This document shows, piece after piece, positions 26,825-34,384 of a DNA stretch of 64,000 nt. The notes beneath the pieces were generated by a model, which saw only the letters and a program-made list of their open reading frames with translations, did no database searches and had not been told where the DNA came from. The DNA is from Thermoguttaceae bacterium (GTDB taxonomy: Bacteria > Planctomycetota > Planctomycetia > Pirellulales > Thermoguttaceae): contig JARKPK010000051.1 in the NCBI GenBank assembly GCA_029975295.1, positions 1 to 64,000 on the forward strand, written 5' to 3'. A program made the translations under genes and the position numbers. Every line of letters starts with the position of its first letter. The stretch's first letter is position 1.

Positions 26825-27284
26825 GGCGTTCCTCGATCATCGCCCATGGGCGATCGAACCGATTGTTCTGGGGCCCTCTAATAATCGTGAGAACAGCAAG
26901 GCAACGGCAAGATGCCCTCTGCCGGCAGAAACCGGCCTGCCGCCGACGCGGCCGCGCTGCATTGTTCCGAGCATCAAACAAACGCTGCGCTTCGGCCGTT
27001 GCCGGCTGTTCGGTTTGATTATAACTTCGGCCGTCGCCGCGTGCCGACGCGCCCGCCCGGTTCGCATTCTTTCCGAAAAATCGGCCGGCCGCCCGCCGGC
27101 CTCATTGCATTACTTCTCTGAAGCGCAATAATCTCGGAACGGCCGAGAGCAAGACCGGCAATATCGTTTGAGACGGGATGGCACCGCAGGGCGCCGGGCA
27201 GCCCGGTTCGGGCCAGGGCAGAGACATCGCCGCCCGCGGCCGTCGTTCTCAACGAAAGACGCGACCGCCGACGCTCCGAGAATC
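26825..27284. other. Intergenic region before mntP
   Basis: 460 nt between divergent genes. No riboswitch core, RNA gene or clear promoter found. Confidence 0.5.
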
Positions 27285-27851
27285 ATGACCACCTTTGAAG
27301 TGCTGATGATCGCGTTGGCCCTGGCGATGGATGCGTTTGCCGTGTCGATTGCCGCCGGCCTGACCGTTGACGAAGTGACCCGGCGGCACGTGTTTCGCGT
27401 CGGTTTCCACTTCGGACTGTTTCAGTTCATGATGCCCGTGCTGGGGTATTACGCCGGGCTGAGCTTTGCCGAGCAGGTGGCGGCCTTCGATCACTGGCTG
27501 GCCTTCGGCCTGCTGACCGGCGTTGGTTTGAAGATGATTTGGGAATCGCGGCGGCGCGACGATCCCGAATCGGCGCGTCAGGATCCCACGCGCGGGCTGA
27601 CTCTGGTGACGCTGTCGGTGGCCACGAGCATCGACGCAGCCGCAGTCGGCCTGAGCCTGGCGCTGAGCGGATCGGGCATCTGGTTTCCGGCCGTTGTCAT
27701 CGGTTTGGTGGCCGGCGTGCTCAGTGCCGCGGGCATCTGCTGGGGGCGCCGGCTTGGGGGACGCTTCGAGCAGTGGGCCGAAGCGGCCGGCGGGCTGGTG
27801 CTCGTGCTGATCGGTCTGAGGATTCTGGCCGTCCATTATTGGATGAGCTAA
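27285..27851 (+). CDS. mntP: MntP-family manganese efflux protein
   Basis: 188 residues, six membrane helices. LALAMDAFAVSIAAGL and SVATSIDAAAVGLSLAL are the two Asp-containing repeats that form the ion path; HFGLFQFMMPVLGYYAG is the family block after the first. MntP pumps out excess Mn(II). ATG at 27285 was chosen because the protein family begins here; the open frame upstream is Arg-rich non-protein. No MntR site or Mn riboswitch was recognised. Confidence 0.92.
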   Translation: MTTFEVLMIALALAMDAFAVSIAAGLTVDEVTRRHVFRVGFHFGLFQFMMPVLGYYAGLSFAEQVAAFDHWLAFGLLTGVGLKMIWESRRRDDPESARQDPTRGLTLVTLSVATSIDAAAVGLSLALSGSGIWFPAVVIGLVAGVLSAAGICWGRRLGGRFEQWAEAAGGLVLVLIGLRILAVHYWMS

Positions 27852-28226
27852 TCCGAACCGGATCGTCGGGCTTTGGTGCGGTTTTTCGGGGGTGGCGCTT
27901 TTCGGTCCGGCACTTCTCCGGCGGGCGCCTGCGCCGTTTTTCCGGCTTGGCGGCCGGTTGTTCCTTCGTTGGTGCGATTTCCCCTAACCCGATCGGGGCA
28001 ATTTTGCCGCCTTTTGTTGACGAACAAGGTATGATGTGGTATCACGCCATGAGTTGACGGGCGGAGCCGGCGCGCCTCATGGGGTGAACACCCCGGCAAA
28101 ACAGCGGCGATGTCGGCTTGTGGGCGTCGATCGGTCGGGGAGTGCGGTGGTCGGGAATTGCCGTTGCACGGCGCAGTGGGCCGGCGGCATTGAATCACTC
28201 GGGTTTTGCAGCATGGGAGACGTACG
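27852..28226. other. Intergenic region before the YTV protein
   Basis: 375 nt. A TTGACG at ~28018 followed by TATCAC after 17 nt is a possible promoter but weak. No gene recognised. Confidence 0.4.
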
Positions 28227-29264
28227 ATGAGGATTCCTTGGATCGGCGTGGCGGCGTTCATGAGCGTGGCGATGTTTGCGGCGGGCATGGTCGAGGCATG
28301 TTGCGGCGTGGGCCGAATTCGCTGCCGTCGCGTGTGCGCGCCCTGCGTGCAACCGTGCCAATACGAGTGCCAGACCGTGATGAAGACCATCTGCGAAGTG
28401 GTGTACGAGCAGCAGCAGGTTACCTGCTACCGCACCGTTTGCGAGCCGGTGTACGAGCAGAAGGTGGTCGAGCGCGTTCGCTATGTGCCCGAAACGAAGT
28501 ACCGCACCGTCGAGTACACGGTGCATCGGCCGGTGTACGAAACGCAAACCCGCACCGAAGCGTACACGGTGTGCCAGCCGGTTTATGAAACCAGCGAGCG
28601 CGAAGAGCGCTACACGGTTTGCAAGCCGGTTTGGGAAACGCAAACCAGACAGGTTTGCCGCACGGTGTGCAAGCCGGTCGTCGAAACGCAGATGCGCGAA
28701 GTGTGCCGAGTGGAGTGCGTGCCCGAGACCTATACGAAGACGATCCGCGTGTGCAGCGGCCGATGGGAAACCCGGCAGGTTGCTCCTTCGACGTGCGGAC
28801 CGTGCGCTCCGGCGGCGGCCGCGCAGGTGTGCCGCGTTTGGGTGCCCGAAATCATCGAAAAACAGGTCGAATGCACGCGCTACGTTCGCCGAACGGTCGT
28901 GGAGAAGGTTCCGGTGCAGGTGTGCCGGATGGTGGCCGAGCAAGTGGTGGAGAACGTCGAGGTGAAGGTGTGCCGAATGGTGGCCGAACAGCACGTCCGC
29001 AAAGTGCCGGTGACGACCTGCCGCTTGGTGCCCGTGCAGAAAGAACGGCAGGTGTGCGTTACCGTGTGCAAGCTGGTCGCAGAGAAGCGAACCTGCCAAG
29101 TGGCTTACACCGAGTGCCGGGCCGAACGGTATCAGGAAACGATCAACGTTTGCCGCTACGTCAGCAAGCAGGTGCCCTACACCGTCACTCGCTGCGTGCC
29201 GAAAACAGTGACCCGCGAAGTGCCCGTGCAGGTTTGCACGCCCGTGGTCCGTTGCGGCTGCTAG
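28227..29264 (+). CDS. Secreted cysteine-rich YTV-repeat protein
   Basis: 345 residues, planctomycete-specific YTV family. After the signal peptide (WIGVAAFMSVAMFAAGMVEA) come tandem ~18-24-residue repeats such as REERYTVCKPVWETQT, RQVCRTVCKPVVETQM and TEAYTVCQPVYETS, i.e. YTVCxPVxET with alternating beta-prone residues. There are over 30 cysteines, Arg and Val are high, and it ends in VVRCGC. It is proposed to sit in the planctomycete cell wall, where disulfide cross-links could matter. GGGAGA precedes the ATG. Confidence 0.9.
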   Translation: MRIPWIGVAAFMSVAMFAAGMVEACCGVGRIRCRRVCAPCVQPCQYECQTVMKTICEVVYEQQQVTCYRTVCEPVYEQKVVERVRYVPETKYRTVEYTVHRPVYETQTRTEAYTVCQPVYETSEREERYTVCKPVWETQTRQVCRTVCKPVVETQMREVCRVECVPETYTKTIRVCSGRWETRQVAPSTCGPCAPAAAAQVCRVWVPEIIEKQVECTRYVRRTVVEKVPVQVCRMVAEQVVENVEVKVCRMVAEQHVRKVPVTTCRLVPVQKERQVCVTVCKLVAEKRTCQVAYTECRAERYQETINVCRYVSKQVPYTVTRCVPKTVTREVPVQVCTPVVRCGC

Positions 29265-29454
29265 CCGTTCGAGCCGTTGGCTGAACGCGCTGCGTTGCTT
29301 CGCGTCGCTCGCGGGGCGCGGCGTCGGGCGTTCGGTTTGCGACGATCGATCGAATTGCCTTGGGCGACGGCCTTTTCATCCGAGGGGGCCGTCGTCGGGC
29401 GTTTCTTGCACAGTAGAACACTCCACTTGCGGCCGGATCGTCCGCTGCACGCGA

Positions 29455-29630
29455 GCTCAGACAGCCTGGGCTCGGTGGTGCAGGCTGAAGACTGGGACAG
29501 CCCGGCAGATTGGGTAGGAAGGTGGTCTGGGCAGGGAGGCAGGCAGGAGACTCGGACAGGGATATGATTTGGGCAGGTGGGGGAGCGGGATGGTTTAAGC
29601 AGGGAGGCGCGCAGGCGCACGGGCAGGCGG
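29455..29630. repeat. Degenerate G-rich tandem repeat, ~30-bp unit
   Basis: Recurring blocks such as AGACTGGGACAG (29489) and AGACTCGGACAG (29548), each followed by a TTGGG-AGG or TTTGGGCAGG element. The units are heavily diverged. Strong strand asymmetry, G-rich on plus. Confidence 0.45.
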
Positions 29631-29692
29631 GCGAACTCGAGGAGCCGATCGCACCCTTTCGGGGAACGCCGCGTTGTCCTTGCCGGCACAGC

Positions 29693-29731
29693 TTCCCGGA
29701 ATTCTCGCCCGCGGTTTCCCGGAATTCTCGC
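29693..29731. repeat. 16-bp direct repeat, period 23
   Basis: TTCCCGGAATTCTCGC occurs exactly at 29693-29708 and 29716-29731. Each copy contains an EcoRI-type palindrome. Confidence 0.6.
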
Positions 29732-30090
29732 TGCCGAAGTTTGACGCGGCCGAATTCGAGGCGGAGAATATCGGTTGGCCTGCAAGACGAACCGCGCATC
29801 GGCAACTATAGAAGGTTGACATGGGATTACCTCGCCCTTGGGCCGACGGAAAGCGTTGCTTTCCGGTGGCGCAATTCGGGGTGCGGCTGACGTTTCGGCG
29901 GCCAACGCCGACCTTTCGCTGGTCGGTTTCTGAGCATCGCTTCAGGGCAGAACGAATTGGTCCGCACGAGAGCCAAGAACGAGACGCTTTGTGCATGGGC
30001 CAAGTCGGCCACGCTTGTACGGATCGGCCGGACGCGGACGAGACGCGACTGGGCCGATGTCGGATTTCCGCGGTTTTTTGGTGCGGGTTT

Positions 30091-30105
30091 TGTGAGAATC
30101 TCACA
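30091..30105. promoter_or_regulatory. CRP-like palindrome overlapping the translation-start region
   Basis: TGTGAGAATCTCACA has perfect 7-bp arms around one base and contains the TGTGA/TCACA half-sites of the CRP/FNR family, but with 5 rather than 6 bases between them. It ends 15 nt before the ATG at 30121 and abuts the AAGGGA ribosome site, so it may also act as a hairpin controlling translation. Confidence 0.5.
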
Positions 30106-30120
30106 GTAAGGGACCGAGCC

Positions 30121-31353
30121 ATGTTGCGAGTCAGTATGGTGCGAACGGCCGTAGCGTTGGGTGTTTGGATGGTTTGGTCGGTCGTGGCCGCGGCGGCCGA
30201 TGGCCCATCGGCGGATTCCGCCAAACCGGCGGCCGAACAGCCGAAGGCGGCCGAAGCCGGATCGGCGGAGATCGATCGGCTGATTGCCGAACTCGACGCC
30301 GATCAGTTCGATGTTCGGCAACGGGCTGCGAAGCGGTTGGCCGAGATCGGTCGCGAGGCGATCGAGGCCCTGGCCAAAGCCGCCGCCGGCGACAGCCTTG
30401 AGGTGACGACCCGGGCGGTTGACGTTCTCAAGAGACTCTATCAGTCGGAAGACGAGGCCACGCAAAAGGCGGCCGAGGCCGCCCTGGAAAAGCTTTCACA
30501 AGGCAATCACGCCCCTTCGGCCTGGCGGGCCAAGTCGGTGTTGAAGGTGAAGCCCAGCGGCGAGCCGAAGCCCGATGAAAACGTGCAACCGGGGCGGATC
30601 ATCATCGGCGGCAACATCGTGCCGGGCATTCAGATCGCGCAGGGGGCTCGAGGGAAAAGCATCTCGATCAGCAAACGCGATGGGGTGAAGGAGGTCAAGG
30701 TTCAAGAGGACGACAACCGCTACCATATCACCGTCGATGACAAGAAGGGGATCAAGGTCGAGATCACCAAAAAGAACAAGGAAGGAAAGGAAGAGACGCA
30801 GACGATCGAGGCGAAAGACGCCGAGGAGTTGAAGAAGAAGAACGAAGAGGCCTACAAGCTGTACAAAGAGTACGGCGAGCAGGAAGCCGGCGGGGTGATT
30901 CAGGTGCAGATCGGCGGCGGGGCCGTTCCTGTACCCGTGCCGAACATCGCTCCGGCCGTAGTGCGTCGATCGCAGATCGAAGTGGTGCCGCGGTTGATTA
31001 GGAGCATGTCGCAGTCGATTTCGCGAATTGCCGATGAGGAATCGATCAAGTCGGCGCCGCAAGAGAGCGTGGACGAGCTGAAGAAATCGCTCGACGAACT
31101 CAAGGGCCAAATCGCCGAGATTGAGAAGTTGATCAAGGCTCGCGACGAGAAGGGCGCCAAGTCGGATCCGGCAGCAAAACCGGCGGAGAAGCCCGCCTCA
31201 TCGACCAAGCCCACCGCCGAAAAGCCCGAGGCGGAATCGAAACCAGCGGCCGAGGCCAAGCCCGCCGCGGCGCAGGCGCTGCCGGCCCCCGAAGCGGCGA
31301 AGCTCGTCGTGCCCGCCGCGGAAATCGAAGTGCAGGTGCTGCCGGTCCCGTGA
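30121..31353 (+). CDS. Secreted HEAT-repeat-containing protein with long charged coiled-coil region
   Basis: 410 residues. Signal peptide ends VVAAAA. Residues ~50-115 form HEAT-like helical repeats (IDRLIAELDADQFDVRQRAAKRLAEIGREAIEALAKAA). A Lys/Glu/Asp-rich beta section follows (KEVKVQEDDNRYHITVDDKKGIKVEITKKNKEGKEET) and then a helical region (ELKKSLDELKGQIAEIEKLI). A Pro/Ala/Lys/Glu low-complexity tail ends the protein. Typical of secreted planctomycete proteins with unknown role. Confidence 0.7.
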   Translation: MLRVSMVRTAVALGVWMVWSVVAAAADGPSADSAKPAAEQPKAAEAGSAEIDRLIAELDADQFDVRQRAAKRLAEIGREAIEALAKAAAGDSLEVTTRAVDVLKRLYQSEDEATQKAAEAALEKLSQGNHAPSAWRAKSVLKVKPSGEPKPDENVQPGRIIIGGNIVPGIQIAQGARGKSISISKRDGVKEVKVQEDDNRYHITVDDKKGIKVEITKKNKEGKEETQTIEAKDAEELKKKNEEAYKLYKEYGEQEAGGVIQVQIGGGAVPVPVPNIAPAVVRRSQIEVVPRLIRSMSQSISRIADEESIKSAPQESVDELKKSLDELKGQIAEIEKLIKARDEKGAKSDPAAKPAEKPASSTKPTAEKPEAESKPAAEAKPAAAQALPAPEAAKLVVPAAEIEVQVLPVP

Positions 31354-31470
31354 GCGGGCGGCGCATTCCCCAAGAGGGCCTATTTCAAAGGGCGGTGTCA
31401 TCCAGCCATCAGGGCCGCCCGTGGGCGCTCCGGCCCGCTGCGGCGCGGCCGCCTTGTGTTCTGCGCCGCG

Positions 31471-31947
31471 CTAGCGGAGCGTGACCAACGTGAACACGGC
31501 TTCGAGATCGGGCTGCGCTATGTTGCGCGTGCGAATTTCGATCGGATGTCCGTCTTGAAAGGCGATCACCGTCGGCGCGACATCCACGCGCCAGCGGGTC
31601 GTTGTCAGCGGCGCGGCGTCGATATCGATCAGTACGGCCGTCACTCGATCGGCATACTGCCCGGCCAACCGCTCCATGATCGGCAGCAACGCCGTGCTTT
31701 CGGCCACGGCCGGCGAATAGAAGCACGCAACCACCGGCTCGGCCGATTGCGCCAACAAGGCGGCAAACTCCTCGTCGGCTGGGCGCTTGCAACGGGCCTC
31801 GGCGGGCGGCGTGCGGGCCGCTTCGACCGATCGCTCGGCCGGCGACTGCGGCGCCGCCGGGGCAGGTTCCTTCGGCGGCTGAGGCGCCGGCCTGCCGCAA
31901 CCAACCATCCCTCCGGCCAACAGGCAAACGATCAACCATCGTCGCAT
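31471..31947 (-). CDS. Lipoprotein with thioredoxin-like fold but no active-site cysteines
   Basis: 158 residues. Lipobox LLAGGMVGC (Cys at ~17), a Pro-rich linker, then a thioredoxin-like pattern: EPVVACFYSPAVAESTALLPIMERLAGQYADRVTAVLIDIDAAPLTTTRWRVDVAPTVIAFQDG. The strand-helix order and the cis-Pro (VAPT) match thioredoxin, but where CxxC should stand it reads SPAVAES. It therefore cannot act as a disulfide reductase and may be a binding or chaperone-like domain. The ATG at 31947 has GGGGGAA upstream. Confidence 0.6.
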   Translation of the reverse strand: MRRWLIVCLLAGGMVGCGRPAPQPPKEPAPAAPQSPAERSVEAARTPPAEARCKRPADEEFAALLAQSAEPVVACFYSPAVAESTALLPIMERLAGQYADRVTAVLIDIDAAPLTTTRWRVDVAPTVIAFQDGHPIEIRTRNIAQPDLEAVFTLVTLR

Positions 31948-32455
31948 AGATTCCCCCGCAATCACTGGTCGCAATTCGATGTTGATAGAGTGTTTCGCCG
32001 CCATTCGCTTTACGGGATGACGCGCCGGCTGTTGCGATCGAGCGCGCTATGCCCATCTGCGAACCAAGTTTCGGCCGTTGGCCGATCCGCGCATCGACGG
32101 CACGCACAACGCCGCTGGCTCAGTTCCGATCGGTGGAGACGCCGCGGCCATTGATCGGCTGCACGGAACACCCGCAAGAACCGGATCAGCAGCAAGATAA
32201 GAGCCGTGCGACAAGCGGAAACCATCGGGGCCGTCGGTCCGACCAAGCCGTCGTCGGCGCGGCGCGCAACCCCAGCGCTACTCTAATCACGCCGATAAAC
32301 GCCGTCAATCAATCGGCGCAGCTTCGCGGCTTTGCCCGTGGAGCGGCAACGGCCGAACGCCGCCTCCGGGGCCGTTTTCCCAGTGAATGCCCCCGAGTGC
32401 GGGCCGGAGAACTTCTCCCCGGGGATGGGGCGGTGCGATGGCCCAGGACTGGCGG
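31948..32455. other. Intergenic region, nothing recognised
   Basis: 508 nt between two minus-strand genes. No protein-like frame, RNA or repeat noticed. Confidence 0.5.
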
Positions 32456-32749
32456 TTAGGCTTCCAGCATGCCGTCGAGTCCGGCGATCTTGAACACCCG
32501 TTTTACCAGCGGATCGACGTTAACGACGCGGAAGCCGGCGGGGCCGGCCCGGCGGCTGGCGAGAACGCAGAACCGCAGGAAGGCGGAAGAAACGAACTCG
32601 ACTCCACCAAGATCGTACACGATCGGGCGATCGCCGGCGGACTCGAGCGCGGCAAGCACCTCGGCCTCCATGTCGCCGCACTTGGCGGTGTCCATGCAGC
32701 CGGTGAAGCGGATGCACAGCGGTTCTTGAAGTTGATTCGGCTCGTTCAT
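32456..32749 (-). CDS. STAS-domain protein (anti-sigma-factor antagonist-like)
   Basis: 97 residues, one STAS domain. EPLCIRFTGCMDTAKCGDMEAEVLAALESAGDRPIVYDLGGVEFVSSAFLRFCV shows the strand order and the VSSAFLR segment where the regulatory phospho-Ser sits in SpoIIAA/RsbV. Such proteins release a sigma or other output by binding a kinase (RsbW). An RsbU-type phosphatase, its expected activator, is encoded 1.6 kb away on the other strand; no RsbW kinase is visible here. ATG 32749 was preferred to TTG 32761. Confidence 0.85.
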   Translation of the reverse strand: MNEPNQLQEPLCIRFTGCMDTAKCGDMEAEVLAALESAGDRPIVYDLGGVEFVSSAFLRFCVLASRRAGPAGFRVVNVDPLVKRVFKIAGLDGMLEA

Positions 32750-32819
32750 GATGGTTGCCAAAGATGGAAAGTGGAATGGGTCGTCGGCGGGGGCGACCGC
32801 TTTGTTCGGCGGCGGCGCG

Positions 32820-34262
32820 TCAACTGTTTCGGTTGAACGCGGCGTCGAGGTCGGCGGCCTCGATCGATTCGTCGAAGAACAATTGAGGGTCGCAGCGCAG
32901 CAGCCGTTGGTTGTCGCGCCGCCGCGCGATCCGTTGGATGTTCAGCAGGTGGTAGGCCGTGATGTTGTCGGTGGTGATGTTCCGTCCGCCGGTGCCGCAG
33001 CCCAGGGTGAACGAGGGGTGAAGCGTGTTGTAGATGCCGCCCACCGCCCCTTGCGACGAAGGGGTGTTGACCAAGATTCGTCCGGCGTTCATCAGCATGG
33101 CGAACTGTTTGATGCGCAGATCGTCGTTCGAATAGATGACGGCCGTGTGCCCGGTGCCGCCGTAGTAGTTCAGGTCGAGGCAAAGGTTGACGGCCTTCTG
33201 GAAGTCGTCGGCCACATACCAGGCGAGGATCGGGGCGAGGATTTCGCCCGAGAGCGGCCACTGGGGGCCGACGCCGGACAATGGAGCGATCAGCAGTTCC
33301 ACGTCGGTCGGGGCCTCGATCCCGGCCATCATGGCGATTTTGCGCGCCGATTGGCCGACCACGGCCGGCGACATGACGCCTTTGACGGCATCGTAAGCGA
33401 TCGTTGTCACGCGGGCCACTTCGGCCTCGGAAAGGAAATAGGCGTTGCGTTTGCGGAACTCGGCCGCGGTTCGCTCGGCCAGCGACTCCTCGACGACGAT
33501 CGCCTGCTCGCTGGCGCAAACAGTGCCGTTGTCGAAAAGCTTCGACGTTCTGATCTGTTCGACGGCGAAGGGCACGTCGGCGCTCGATTCGATGTACACC
33601 GGCACGTTGCCCGCGCCGACGCCGATGGCCGGCGTGCCCGAACTGTATGCGGCTTGGACCAAACCGCTGCCGCCGGTGGCCAGAATCAGCGCCAAACGCT
33701 TGTCCGACATCATTGCCGAAGTCCACTGATGGCTCGGCTCGCTGATCCATTGGACGCAGTGCTCGGGCGCGTCGGCTTCGATCGCCGCCCGGTAGCAGAT
33801 TTCGGCCGCGGCCGCGCTGCACCGCTTCGCTCGCGGCGAAGGGCTGAGAATGATCGGATTGCGGGTCTTCAAGGCGATAAGCGTTTTGAAGATCACCGTC
33901 GAGGTCGGGTTCGTCACCGGAATAATCCCGAAAATCGGTCCCATCGGTTGGGCGATTTCGACGATGCCGGTTGTGCGGTCTTCGCCGATGATTCCCACGG
34001 TTTTCAGGTCTTTGATGTCTTCGTAAACGAATTGCGCGGCCACGACGTTCTTGACGACCTTGTCTTGCCATCGGCCCAGCCCGGTTTCTTCCGCGGCAAG
34101 TTTCGCCAATTCCACGCGATGATTCAGCGCGGCCTCGTAAACGGCGCGCACAACGCGATCGGTCTGTTTCTGCGTGAATTGGGTGAAGACGGCGGCCGCC
34201 GCGCTGGCGCGGTTGAGGAACTCTTCAACCCCGGCGGCGAGAGAGTCGATAACTTGCTCCAC
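32820..34262 (-). CDS. CoA-acylating aldehyde dehydrogenase (AdhE N-terminal type)
   Basis: 480 residues. It converts an aldehyde, probably acetaldehyde, with CoA and NAD to acyl-CoA, or the reverse. The catalytic Cys249 lies in [11 protein letters not shown]. The protein matches the ALDH half of AdhE along its length ([70 protein letters not shown]). It stops where AdhE would enter its iron alcohol dehydrogenase domain. Planctomycete BMC-associated homologues exist, but no microcompartment shell gene is in the window. Suggests fermentative or anaerobic metabolism. Confidence 0.88.
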   Translation of the reverse strand: MEQVIDSLAAGVEEFLNRASAAAAVFTQFTQKQTDRVVRAVYEAALNHRVELAKLAAEETGLGRWQDKVVKNVVAAQFVYEDIKDLKTVGIIGEDRTTGIVEIAQPMGPIFGIIPVTNPTSTVIFKTLIALKTRNPIILSPSPRAKRCSAAAAEICYRAAIEADAPEHCVQWISEPSHQWTSAMMSDKRLALILATGGSGLVQAAYSSGTPAIGVGAGNVPVYIESSADVPFAVEQIRTSKLFDNGTVCASEQAIVVEESLAERTAAEFRKRNAYFLSEAEVARVTTIAYDAVKGVMSPAVVGQSARKIAMMAGIEAPTDVELLIAPLSGVGPQWPLSGEILAPILAWYVADDFQKAVNLCLDLNYYGGTGHTAVIYSNDDLRIKQFAMLMNAGRILVNTPSSQGAVGGIYNTLHPSFTLGCGTGGRNITTDNITAYHLLNIQRIARRRDNQRLLRCDPQLFFDESIEAADLDAAFNRNS

Positions 34263-34384
34263 GGCATTGCTCCTCTTGGCTGATGTCGGTGTGCAAATAT
34301 AGCTTATGATTTAGTGGCGGATTCGGCTGTCTTGCAGAGGGTGATCCGCTCGTCCCGAGTGGTTGGCGTGGAGTGCGGCCGCGA

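Larger units (their letters stand above)
29265..30120. other. Long intergenic region with degenerate repeats
   Basis: 856 nt without a convincing gene. It holds two repeat patches and the palindrome before the next gene (listed separately). Confidence 0.5.
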
